Assembly: GCA_964575715.1 (NCBI GenBank)
Contig: CAZNSG010000378.1
Coordinates: forward strand, 1-5,689
Direction of reading: 5' to 3'
DNA: 5,689 nucleotides
DNA from: PNAI01 sp964575715
GTDB taxonomy: Bacteria; Pseudomonadota; Alphaproteobacteria; Rhizobiales; Xanthobacteraceae
Every line of letters starts with the position of its first letter. Positions within the stretch are counted from its first letter, which is position 1. Positions 1 through 5,177 of the stretch are shown here, in pieces. The position numbers were made by a program, and so were the translations under genes. The notes under the pieces were generated by a model. That model saw only the letters and a program-made list of their open reading frames with translations. It had not been told where the DNA came from and did not search any database.

Positions 1-303
1 TTCGCTCTTCGAGCTTCGGCGGACAAGTCGGGCTACGGCGGGCTCCTCAGGATGAGGTCGGAGCAAGTCCGATCGTATGCGAGGGGATGACAGATACTTG
101 CTCAGTAAACGGCTCGAAAAGATGTGTGCACACCTTAGCGCTTGCGGGGAGAGGGCGCCGAGCGCCGACGGCGCGAGGCGGGAGAGGGGTGTTCTGTGCG
201 ATGAAGTCGCCCTCTCCCGGCTCGCGCTTCGCTTTCGCTTCAGCGCGCGCCACCCTCTCCCGCAAGCGGGAGAGGGGAATAGGCCGCATGCCTGGAAACG
301 ATT
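1..303. other. Gene-free region made of intergenic repeat sequence
   Basis: I see no convincing gene here. Short reading frames in this stretch are arginine-rich and overlap hairpin repeats. Bases 38-62 carry a 'CTCCTCAGGATGAGG' end like the 'CACCTCAGGATGA' end of the repeat near base 3000, so 1-62 is probably the end of another copy of that family. Bases 124-133 are a 10-bp perfect palindrome (GTGTGCACAC). Bases 144-277 are a separate hairpin cluster listed on its own. The left edge of the window cuts the first repeat, so its full extent is unknown. Confidence 0.6.
144..277. repeat. Hairpin repeat cluster with CCCTCTCCCGC-type arms
   Basis: Four copies of a GGGAGAGGG-type arm occur in alternating orientation: 144-155, 178-189, 210-220 (reverse) and 253-276. 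The last is a perfect hairpin with 11-bp arms CCCTCTCCCGC (253-263) and GCGGGAGAGGG (266-276) around an AA loop. It lies 27 bp past the stop codon of the molybdenum hydroxylase gene, so it may act as a 3' end or RNA-stabilising structure for that transcript. There is no T-tract typical of an intrinsic terminator. The same arm family forms the element at 4374-4539. Such sequences are, to my knowledge, common between genes in Bradyrhizobium-like genomes. Confidence 0.7.
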
Positions 304-2679
304 TTATTTTGCAGCGCCCGCTTGCTTCGCCGCCTGGATCGCGGCCCAAATGCGATACGGCGTCGCCGGCATGTCCAGGTGCGCGATGCCGAAGACCGAA
401 AGCGCGTCGATCACCGCGTTCATCACCGCCGCGAGCGCGGGCGTGATGCCGGCCTCGCCGCCGCCCTTGACGCGCAGCGGATTGCCCTTGGTCGGATCCT
501 CGGCGAGCGCGACGTCGAAGAACGGCAGGCCGTGCGCGCGCGGCATGCCGTAATCCATGAAGCTGCCGGTGAGCACCTGGCCGGAGCCTTGCGCATAGGA
601 CATCTCCTCCAGCAGCGCCTGGCCCACGCCTTGCGCGATGCCGCCATGCACCTGGCCATGCAAGATGAGCGGATTGATCGCCTGGCCGGCATCGTCGATC
701 GAGGCATAGCGCGCGATCGCGATGGCGCCGGTGCCGGGGTCGATCTCCACTTCGCATACGGCGGCGCCGGTCGGATAGGCCGGGATGCGGCCGGTGAAGA
801 CGGCTTTGGCGTGCAGCTTCTGGCCGGCCATGAGCGCGGGATTTTCGGCGATCGCTTCGGCGATATCGAAAATCGAGAGCCGCCGGTTGCTCTTGGGCGT
901 GACGAGCAGCCCATCGGTGAATCTGATGTCGGCTTGCGCCACTTCAAGCAGCTTGGCCGCGACCGTGCGCGCCTTAAGCACGACTTCGGCCGAGGCCTGG
1001 ACCATCAGCATGCCGGCGAGCCGCATGGAGCGGTCGGAATGGGTGCCGCCGCCCGAGGCGATCGCGGCGGTGTCGCCGCCAATGAATTTTATATCTTCGG
1101 GCCGCACGCCGAGCTGGTCGGCCATCACTTGCGCGAACGTTGTCTCATGCCCCTGGCCGGTCGATTGCGTACCGACGGCGAGCTCGACCGTGCCGGTCGG
1201 CAGCACGGTGACCTCCACGCGCTCGTGCGGGATGCCGACAGGCGTCTCGACATAGTTCGAAATGCCGATGCCGGCGAGCCGGCCGCGTTTCTTGGCTGCG
1301 CGCCGGCGTGCGGGAAAGCCCTTCCAGCCGGCGGCTTGGAGCACGCGCTTCATGTTGCCGGTAAAATCGCCGCTGTCGTAGAGCAGGCCGCTCGCCGTGC
1401 GGTAGGGGAGTGCTTTGCGCTTGATCAGGTTGCGGCGGCGCAGCTCCACGCGGCCGATGCCGAGTTTGCGCGCGGCGATGTCGATCAGCCGCTCGATCGC
1501 AAAAGTCGCCTCCGGCCGGCCGGCGCCGCGGAACGGCGCGGTCGGTACGGTGTTGGTCATGACGCCGCGCAGTCTTATGTGCATGAGCGGGATATCGTAG
1601 ACCGAGGTGGCGACGCGATAGGCGTTGCTGAGCGGAACATAAGTGACGGTCTGCCCGCCGACGCCGCCGATATGATCGAATGCGATGGCCTGCATGCGGC
1701 CGTCGCGGTCGAGTGCAAGGCGCGCAGTGGTGAAAAGATCGCGGCCCTGATAGTCGGTGAGAAAGGCTTCCGAGCGGTCGGAGGTCCATTTCACCGGCCG
1801 TCCGACGCGGCGCGCGGCCCAGACCATGATCGCCTGCTCGGGATAAAGGTTGTTGCGCGGTCCGAACCCGCCGCCGACATCGGGACAGATCACGCGCAGT
1901 TTTTCTGGCGGCAGATTCAAGCTTTCCGCCAGCACCTGGCGCGGGCGGTGGACGCCCTGGTTGCCGGAGATGAGCGTATAGCCCTCCGCCGGATCATAGA
2001 TTCCGATGGCGGAGCGCGGTTCCATCTGCGCGTTCGCAACGCGCTGATTGCGGAAGGTCTGCTCGACCACAAAATCGGCGGCGGCGAACGCCGCCTGCAC
2101 CGCCGCGCGGTCGCCGAACTCCACATCGAGGGCGACGTTGTCGGGTGCGGCGGGCCAGATCGTCTGCGCGCCGATGGCTTGGCGCACATCGGTCGCCGAG
2201 GGAAGCACTTCGTATTCGACGCTGATTGCTTCCGCCGCATCGCGCGCCGCAAGAAAATTCTCCGCCACCACCACCGCCACCGCCTCGCCGGGATAGCGCA
2301 CGCGATCGATGGCGAGCGGAAACTGCGGCTCATCCAAGATGGGGAGCTTGGTTGCTTCGAAAGCCTTGCGTTTGACGTCGATGGCGTCCGCCGGCACCGG
2401 TCCTTGCGCGGCGCCGCGCAGGCCGTCGGCGATGTAATCGGCGCCGGTCAGCACCGCGAGCACGCCCGGCATTTGGCGCGCGGTAAAGGTCTCAACGCGC
2501 AGGATGCGCGCGTGCGCGTGGGGTGAGCGCAGGAAGGCGGCATGGGCCTGACCGGGCACGTCGATATCGTCGGTGTAGCGGCCCGCGCCGCGCAGGAGGC
2601 GGAGGTCCTCGAAACGGGGCAGCGAGCGGCCGATGTAGGGGCCATTCCAAAGGGTTGTGTTGCGCTCACGCATGGCCAT
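304..2679 (-). CDS. Xanthine dehydrogenase family protein, molybdopterin-binding (CoxL-like) subunit
   Basis: This 791-aa protein is a complete large subunit of the molybdenum hydroxylase superfamily. Known members hydroxylate aldehydes, purines, N-heterocycles or oxidise CO at a Mo-molybdopterin cytosine dinucleotide centre in the cytoplasm, passing electrons to 2Fe-2S and FAD subunits. Visible landmarks: the N-terminal 'RFEDLRLLRGAGRYTDDI' signature (residues 22-39), the Mo-cofactor loop VGGGFG (268-273), FRGAGRPEA (383-391), the glutamine-rich GTQSTGQGH loop (503-511), KGGGEAG with the presumed catalytic Glu742 (738-744), and the family-typical C-terminus MPATPYRIWAAI (770-781). The loop reads FRGAGR and lacks the cysteine of the AYRCSFR loop of true CO dehydrogenase, so it is a form-II/aldehyde-oxidase-like enzyme and probably not a CO dehydrogenase. 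The substrate cannot be told from sequence. Two starts are possible, ATG at 2679 or 2673; GGA lies 6 nt before the second. No small or medium subunit gene is adjacent. Confidence 0.93.
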   Translation of the reverse strand: MAMRERNTTLWNGPYIGRSLPRFEDLRLLRGAGRYTDDIDVPGQAHAAFLRSPHAHARILRVETFTARQMPGVLAVLTGADYIADGLRGAAQGPVPADAIDVKRKAFEATKLPILDEPQFPLAIDRVRYPGEAVAVVVAENFLAARDAAEAISVEYEVLPSATDVRQAIGAQTIWPAAPDNVALDVEFGDRAAVQAAFAAADFVVEQTFRNQRVANAQMEPRSAIGIYDPAEGYTLISGNQGVHRPRQVLAESLNLPPEKLRVICPDVGGGFGPRNNLYPEQAIMVWAARRVGRPVKWTSDRSEAFLTDYQGRDLFTTARLALDRDGRMQAIAFDHIGGVGGQTVTYVPLSNAYRVATSVYDIPLMHIRLRGVMTNTVPTAPFRGAGRPEATFAIERLIDIAARKLGIGRVELRRRNLIKRKALPYRTASGLLYDSGDFTGNMKRVLQAAGWKGFPARRRAAKKRGRLAGIGISNYVETPVGIPHERVEVTVLPTGTVELAVGTQSTGQGHETTFAQVMADQLGVRPEDIKFIGGDTAAIASGGGTHSDRSMRLAGMLMVQASAEVVLKARTVAAKLLEVAQADIRFTDGLLVTPKSNRRLSIFDIAEAIAENPALMAGQKLHAKAVFTGRIPAYPTGAAVCEVEIDPGTGAIAIARYASIDDAGQAINPLILHGQVHGGIAQGVGQALLEEMSYAQGSGQVLTGSFMDYGMPRAHGLPFFDVALAEDPTKGNPLRVKGGGEAGITPALAAVMNAVIDALSVFGIAHLDMPATPYRIWAAIQAAKQAGAAK

Positions 2680-2687
2680 TCCAGGGC

Positions 2688-2701
2688 GGGTCGCGCGACC
2701 C
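2688..2701. promoter_or_regulatory. 14-bp perfect palindrome just upstream of the Mo-hydroxylase start
   Basis: GGGTCGCGCGACCC is a perfect 14-bp inverted repeat ending 9 bp before the ATG at 2679. Its position in the 5' leader of the minus-strand gene would suit an operator or a small hairpin affecting translation. In GC-rich DNA short CG-rich palindromes arise by chance, and I do not recognise it as the site of a known regulator. Confidence 0.25.
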
Positions 2702-2833
2702 TATCCAACGGCGCGCGTTATTGCCAAGGGTGAGTAATACCAACGGCGAGAATAGATGACTCACTTTCCCCGTCACCCTGAGGCGCGAGCCAACGGGTCC
2801 GCGCAAGCGCGGCCCGATGGTAAACTCCGCGAG

Positions 2834-2904
2834 CCACCGCAAGTCGACCTTGGCCGACTTGCGCATTGTAATTTCGATCTCGGGTAAACCCGAGATCGGT
2901 GGCC
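2834..2904. repeat. Palindromic repeat unit A (two consecutive hairpins)
   Basis: The unit starts at 'CCACCG' and ends at 'CGGTGGCC'. The first hairpin has arms GCAAGTCG (2839-2846) and CGACTTGC (2855-2862). The second is near-loopless: CGATCTCGGGT (2875-2885), AA, ACCCGAGATCG (2888-2898), giving 11-bp perfect arms. The same order of AAGTCG-type and GATCTCGGGT-type palindromes recurs in unit B directly downstream. Confidence 0.75.
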
Positions 2905-2922
2905 GCGCATCCTTCGAGGCTC

Positions 2923-2994
2923 GCCACCCAAGTTGGCTATAGCCGACTTGGGCATTCTAAAATGCCGATCTCGGGTAAACCCGAGATCGGTGGC
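2923..2994. repeat. Palindromic repeat unit B (two consecutive hairpins)
   Basis: The first palindrome spans 2927-2952 with arms CCCAAGTTGGCTA and TAGCCGACTTGGG, 13 bp each with a single mismatch and no loop. The second has arms CCGATCTCGGGT (2965-2976) and ACCCGAGATCGG (2979-2990) around AA, 12 bp perfect. Unit B is similar but not identical to unit A: the second palindrome is nearly unchanged, while the first differs between units but remains self-complementary within each. The unit is flanked by GCCACC and GGTGGC. Confidence 0.75.
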
Positions 2995-3044
2995 GAGCAC
3001 CTCAGGATGACGGTCATTACTTAACGCTGTTGGTATAATCAGCA

Positions 3045-3072
3045 TTGGATGGCTGACAGAACGCGTTATAAT
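3045..3072 (+). promoter_or_regulatory. Candidate promoter for the substrate-binding protein gene
   Basis: A perfect TATAAT (3067-3072) lies 16 bp after a weak -35-like TTGGAT (3045-3050, three of six consensus matches). Transcription would then start near 3079, just before a GGAG at 3082-3085. A second TATAAT (3034-3039) lies at the end of the upstream repeat, but no good -35 precedes it. In this GC-rich setting the AT-rich hexamers stand out, though alphaproteobacterial promoters often match the consensus poorly and this call is tentative. Confidence 0.35.
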
Positions 3073-3079
3073 TCGCGTT
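3060..3079. promoter_or_regulatory. Inverted repeat overlapping the -10 box (possible operator)
   Basis: AACGCG (3060-3065) and CGCGTT (3074-3079) are perfect 6-bp inverted arms separated by the 8-bp TTATAATT, which contains the proposed -10 hexamer. A regulator bound there would block RNA polymerase, so it could be a repressor operator. I cannot assign it to a particular regulator family, and no regulator gene is present in the window. Confidence 0.35.
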
Positions 3080-3092
3080 GCGGAGAAGCGTC

Positions 3093-3119
3093 ATGGGGGC
3101 AGAGACGGCCATGACATGA
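3093..3119 (+). CDS. Possible 8-codon leader ORF coupled to the substrate-binding protein
   Basis: ATG at 3093 opens an 8-residue frame (MGAETAMT) ending in TGA at 3117-3119, which overlaps the ATG of the next gene (3116-3118) as ATGA. GGAG at 3082-3085 sits 7 nt before this ATG, a good ribosome-binding spacing, whereas the large gene has no clear site of its own. Ribosomes could start here and re-initiate at the overlapping start. It may also be chance, or the residue of a rearranged upstream gene. The peptide has no recognisable function. Confidence 0.25.
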   Translation: MGAETAMT

Positions 3120-4156
3120 GAATCTGGCGGAGAGCTTTACTCGCAGCCTTGGCCGTTGGAGCCACGTGTGGCACGGCATGGGCGCAAGAAACGACCGTCC
3201 GCATCGGCATTGCGCGTTCAACCTCGAACGCGGCGGAACTGATGGCGCTCAAGAACGGTTATTTCAAGAAATTTGGCATCAAGCTCGACTGGAAAGATAT
3301 CGACTCGACGGCGAATGTGATCGCACTCCTGGCGCAAGGCCGCTATCACATCGTCGCCGGCGACATCGCGGCGGACTATATCAACGCGCTGGAAAAAAAT
3401 CTGCCGATCAGCATTGTCAGCGATCGCGTCTCGACGCCGATCGGCCACAATCTGATGTTGCGGCCCGATCTCAAGGATCAAGTCAAGACTCTCAAAGATC
3501 TCAAAGGCAAGGTCATTGCCAGCAATGGGCAAGGATCAGTCTCGAGCTACGCGATCGGCAAGATGCTGGAAAGGCACGGCCTGACCATCGCGGATGTCGA
3601 ACTCAAGATCTTGCCGTTTTCGCAGATGGCGGCCGCGTTCGCCAACAAGGCGATCGATGCCGGAATCATGATCCCGCCGATGGTGTGGCAGTTCGAGGAG
3701 CAGAAAATCGCGCTGCCCTTCGCCAGCGCGGACGAAATGGTCGAACCGCAGCCCATGACCAGCGCCATCATCATGGTCAATACCGATTGGGCGAAAAAGA
3801 ATCCGGAAGTCGCGCAGAACTACTTTCATGCCTGGCTGCGGGGCGTGCGCGATTATTGCCAGGGCTACCATGGCAGCGCCATCCGCAACACGATCGTCGA
3901 TGAACTGATAAAGTCCGGGACGGAACGCAGACCCGAACTGCTGCACAAATATCCCTGGCCGGCGCGCAGCGCGGACGGACGCATCAATGTCGCGAGCCTG
4001 CTCGACATCCAGGCCTGGTACGTGAAGAACAAGCTCGCCAACGTGGAATTTCCCGCCGAACGCCTGGTGGACACCAGCTACATCGATGCGGCCGTGCAGA
4101 AACTCGGGCCGTTCGAGCTCGAGAACAAGGACAGCAAACTGCCGGGCTGCCGCTAA
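3116..4156 (+). CDS. ABC transporter substrate-binding protein, NitT/TauT (SsuA/THI5) type
   Basis: This 346-aa protein would bind a small organic solute in the periplasm and deliver it to an inner-membrane ABC permease. It starts with a classical Sec signal peptide: a basic n-region (RIWRR), a hydrophobic core, and AWA before a likely cleavage at residue 23/24. The mature part begins VRIGIARSTSNAAELMALKNGYF, then 'FGIKLDWKDIDSTANVIALL' (53-72), 'GRYHIVAGDIAADYINAL' (75-92) and 'LKDLKGKVIASNGQGSVSSY' (126-145), the layout of NMT1/THI5-like and SsuA-like binding proteins. The length is usual. Cys18 is not in a lipobox, so it is probably not a lipoprotein. The ligand cannot be predicted; family members bind nitrate, sulfonates, pyrimidine precursors and aromatic acids. 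Directly downstream is a decayed permease, so the transporter encoded here is probably inactive unless another permease serves it. The gene looks slightly less GC-rich than the Mo-hydroxylase gene (by eye). Confidence 0.9.
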   Translation: MRIWRRALLAALAVGATCGTAWAQETTVRIGIARSTSNAAELMALKNGYFKKFGIKLDWKDIDSTANVIALLAQGRYHIVAGDIAADYINALEKNLPISIVSDRVSTPIGHNLMLRPDLKDQVKTLKDLKGKVIASNGQGSVSSYAIGKMLERHGLTIADVELKILPFSQMAAAFANKAIDAGIMIPPMVWQFEEQKIALPFASADEMVEPQPMTSAIIMVNTDWAKKNPEVAQNYFHAWLRGVRDYCQGYHGSAIRNTIVDELIKSGTERRPELLHKYPWPARSADGRINVASLLDIQAWYVKNKLANVEFPAERLVDTSYIDAAVQKLGPFELENKDSKLPGCR

Positions 4157-4195
4157 ACGCCGGGGATGCGGCAATCAGCATGCGCAAGCCTGCCG

Positions 4196-4336
4196 AGCGG
4201 CATTGGCTAGCTGATCTGGAATTCGTGGGAGCTGCTGCGCGTCGATGTGATGTTCGTCGGCATCGTCAGCATCGGAATCCTTGGGCTGATTGTCTCCGCG
4301 CCGTTCCAGGAGATCGAGCGCAGGGTGATTGCGTGA
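4196..4336 (+). pseudogene. Remnant of ABC transporter permease (C-terminal end)
   Basis: In one frame the sequence reads SGIG, stop (TAG, 4208-4210), then LIWNSWELLRVDVMF, VGIVSIGILGLIVS, APFQEIERRVIA and a TGA at 4334-4336. This closely follows the end of NitT/TauT/SsuC-type permeases, where 'S.GLG.LI.......' is followed by a last membrane helix and 'ERR..PW'. The TAG stands where these proteins usually have Tyr or Trp, consistent with a nonsense change such as TGG to TAG. Everything before SGIG is missing: the frame runs back only through about ten unrelated codons (MRQSACASLP) into the end of the binding-protein gene. About 85% of the permease has therefore been deleted. The position directly after the binding-protein gene and directly before a terminator fits a former operon. 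Confidence 0.8.
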
Positions 4337-4339
4337 AAG

Positions 4340-4370
4340 GCGGAGTGATCTTCCCACTCCCCGCTTTTTT
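4340..4370 (+). terminator. Intrinsic terminator after the transporter operon remnant
   Basis: A stem forms between GCGGAGTG (4340-4347) and CACTCCCCGC (4355-4364), with a 2-nt bulge in the 3' arm and a 7-nt loop, followed at once by six T residues (4365-4370). It begins 4 bp after the stop codon of the permease remnant. That supports the remnant marking the true end of the original operon, with its terminator preserved. Confidence 0.65.
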
Positions 4371-4373
4371 CTT

Positions 4374-4539
4374 TCACCTCTCCCCGCAGCGCGGGGAGAG
4401 GTCGGTTTCCGAGCGTTTGCGAGGAAACCGGGTGAGGGGCATGGCATTGCCCCTCACCCGGCGCGGTCCTTCGGACCTCGCCACCCTCTCCCCGTAAAAA
4501 CGGGGAGAGGGAAAGAACATCGCGCGCGGGGAGAGGTGA
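4374..4539. repeat. 166-bp hairpin element with perfect 14-bp inverted ends
   Basis: The ends TCACCTCTCCCCGC (4374-4387) and GCGGGGAGAGGTGA (4526-4539) are exact reverse complements. Inside are five consecutive hairpins: 12-bp arms at 4376-4387/4391-4402; CGGTTTCC/GGAAACCG at 4403-4410/4423-4430; 14-bp arms at 4428-4441/4448-4461; GGTCC/GGACC at 4465-4477; and 12-bp arms CCCTCTCCCCGT/ACGGGGAGAGGG at 4484-4495/4500-4511 around AAAA. The right end lies 7 bp from the stop of the cupin gene. It belongs to the same family as 144-277. Apparent reading frames across it are repeat-derived. Confidence 0.8.
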
Positions 4540-4546
4540 ATAGCGA

Positions 4547-5104
4547 TCACTTCGGCTTCCAGTTCTTTTTCCACGCCGGCGGGTCAGCTGAGTCGATCAG
4601 CACGAAGCAGATGCGGCAGGGTTTGCCTGAGTTGTTGACCCAGGCGTGGTTGGTGCCCTGCTGGACCAGAATGTCGCCGGCCTTCACATGTACTTCTGTG
4701 TCATCGAGCAGCATGTCGATCTCGCCTTCCAGCACAATGGCGTAGTCGATGGAGCGGGTGCGGTGGGTAAAGGGATGGCGCACGTATCCTTGCGTCGCCG
4801 GATCGATGCCCATCTGCCTGAGAATTTCATGGTGGTCGATGCCCTTGGGCTCGCCCTTAAACGGCGCGAAATCGACGACGCGGCAAATCGAGCCGTTGCG
4901 CGGCGGCGGCACGCCGGTCTTCTGGCTGGCCTGGTCGCGCGTGTGCGAAAGGTCGGCCGGTGTCTCATTGGTGATCCAGCACAGCGAAATCACGTTGCCT
5001 TCGCCGCGCTGGCCCACGTAGGGCGTCGCGCCGTCCATCAGGATCACGGCTTTGCCGTCGGCGTCATGGCCGGTGACGATGCGTCTGACTGGCATCTTTT
5101 CCAT
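4547..5104 (-). CDS. Cupin-domain protein
   Basis: The predicted product is 185 aa, a small cytoplasmic protein with no signal peptide or membrane segment. The N-terminal part begins MEKMPVRRIVTGHDADGKAV. The cupin barrel lies at about 108-170: motif 1 is represented by H114-RTRSIDYAIVLEGEID and motif 2 by G143-DILVQQGTNHAWVN, which fits G-x5-x-G-x2-H-x3-N. Motif 1 lacks the usual HxH metal ligands (it reads HRT), so metal binding and enzymatic activity are uncertain. This variant is, to my knowledge, frequent in small cupins near aromatic or organic-acid catabolic genes, where the role is mostly unproven. The start at 5104 was chosen because GGGGAG ends 4 nt before it. ATG at 5116 (189 aa) or 5095 (182 aa) are alternatives. 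It lies 73 bp downstream of the reductase on the same strand and is probably cotranscribed with it. Confidence 0.85.
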   Translation of the reverse strand: MEKMPVRRIVTGHDADGKAVILMDGATPYVGQRGEGNVISLCWITNETPADLSHTRDQASQKTGVPPPRNGSICRVVDFAPFKGEPKGIDHHEILRQMGIDPATQGYVRHPFTHRTRSIDYAIVLEGEIDMLLDDTEVHVKAGDILVQQGTNHAWVNNSGKPCRICFVLIDSADPPAWKKNWKPK

Positions 5105-5177
5105 CGAACTCCCCATGCTCAAATTTGTGGGGTGGCATCCTTCCGGGCCGCCGAGTATTTTGTCAATGCGCGGCGTT

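Larger units (their letters stand above)
2737..3036. repeat. Composite intergenic repeat (~300 bp) with imperfect inverted ends
   Basis: The left end ATACCAACGGCG (2737-2748) matches the reverse complement of the right end 3025-3036 (ATACCAACAGCG) at 11 of 12 positions. Further in, CGTCACCCTGAGG (2771-2783) pairs with the reverse complement of 3000-3012 (CGTCATCCTGAGG) at 12 of 13; the left arm carries about 10 extra bases between the two blocks. The interior contains a 'GCGAGCCAACGGGTCCGCGC' block (2784-2803) and two tandem palindromic units. It has no plausible transposase and no obvious target-site duplication. It could be a non-autonomous MITE-like element or a REP-type intergenic repeat. 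The right end supplies a TATAAT (3034-3039) near the following gene's promoter region. Confidence 0.65.

Noticed and set aside
47..757. Minus-strand frame of 236 codons extending past the end of the Mo-hydroxylase gene
   Set aside because: It is out of frame with that gene, arginine-rich, and runs into hairpin repeats; no domain is recognisable.
322..2526. Very long open frame (734 codons) on the plus strand opposite the Mo-hydroxylase gene
   Set aside because: It is rich in Arg, His, Asp and Ala with no domain signature, as expected for the antisense shadow of a high-GC codon pattern. The minus-strand frame has all the family motifs.
2831..3000. CRISPR-like array from the two tandem palindromic units
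   Set aside because: There are only two units, the palindromic parts vary, there is no regular spacer pattern, and no cas genes are present.
2666..3045. Minus-strand frames of 66-90 codons in the intergenic region, containing 'ATDLGFTRDR'
   Set aside because: They are translations of the palindromic repeat units and have no independent coding evidence. Such frames are often miscalled as hypothetical proteins.
3116..3190. Lipoprotein signal peptide at Cys18 of the binding protein
   Set aside because: The residues before the cysteine (VGAT-C) do not fit a lipobox, while AWA at 21-23 is a good signal peptidase I site.
4175..4497. Frames of 90-105 codons on both strands over the permease relic and hairpin element
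   Set aside because: They mix repeat sequence with out-of-frame readings of the permease remnant; the remnant is recognisable only in the frame described for 4196-4336.
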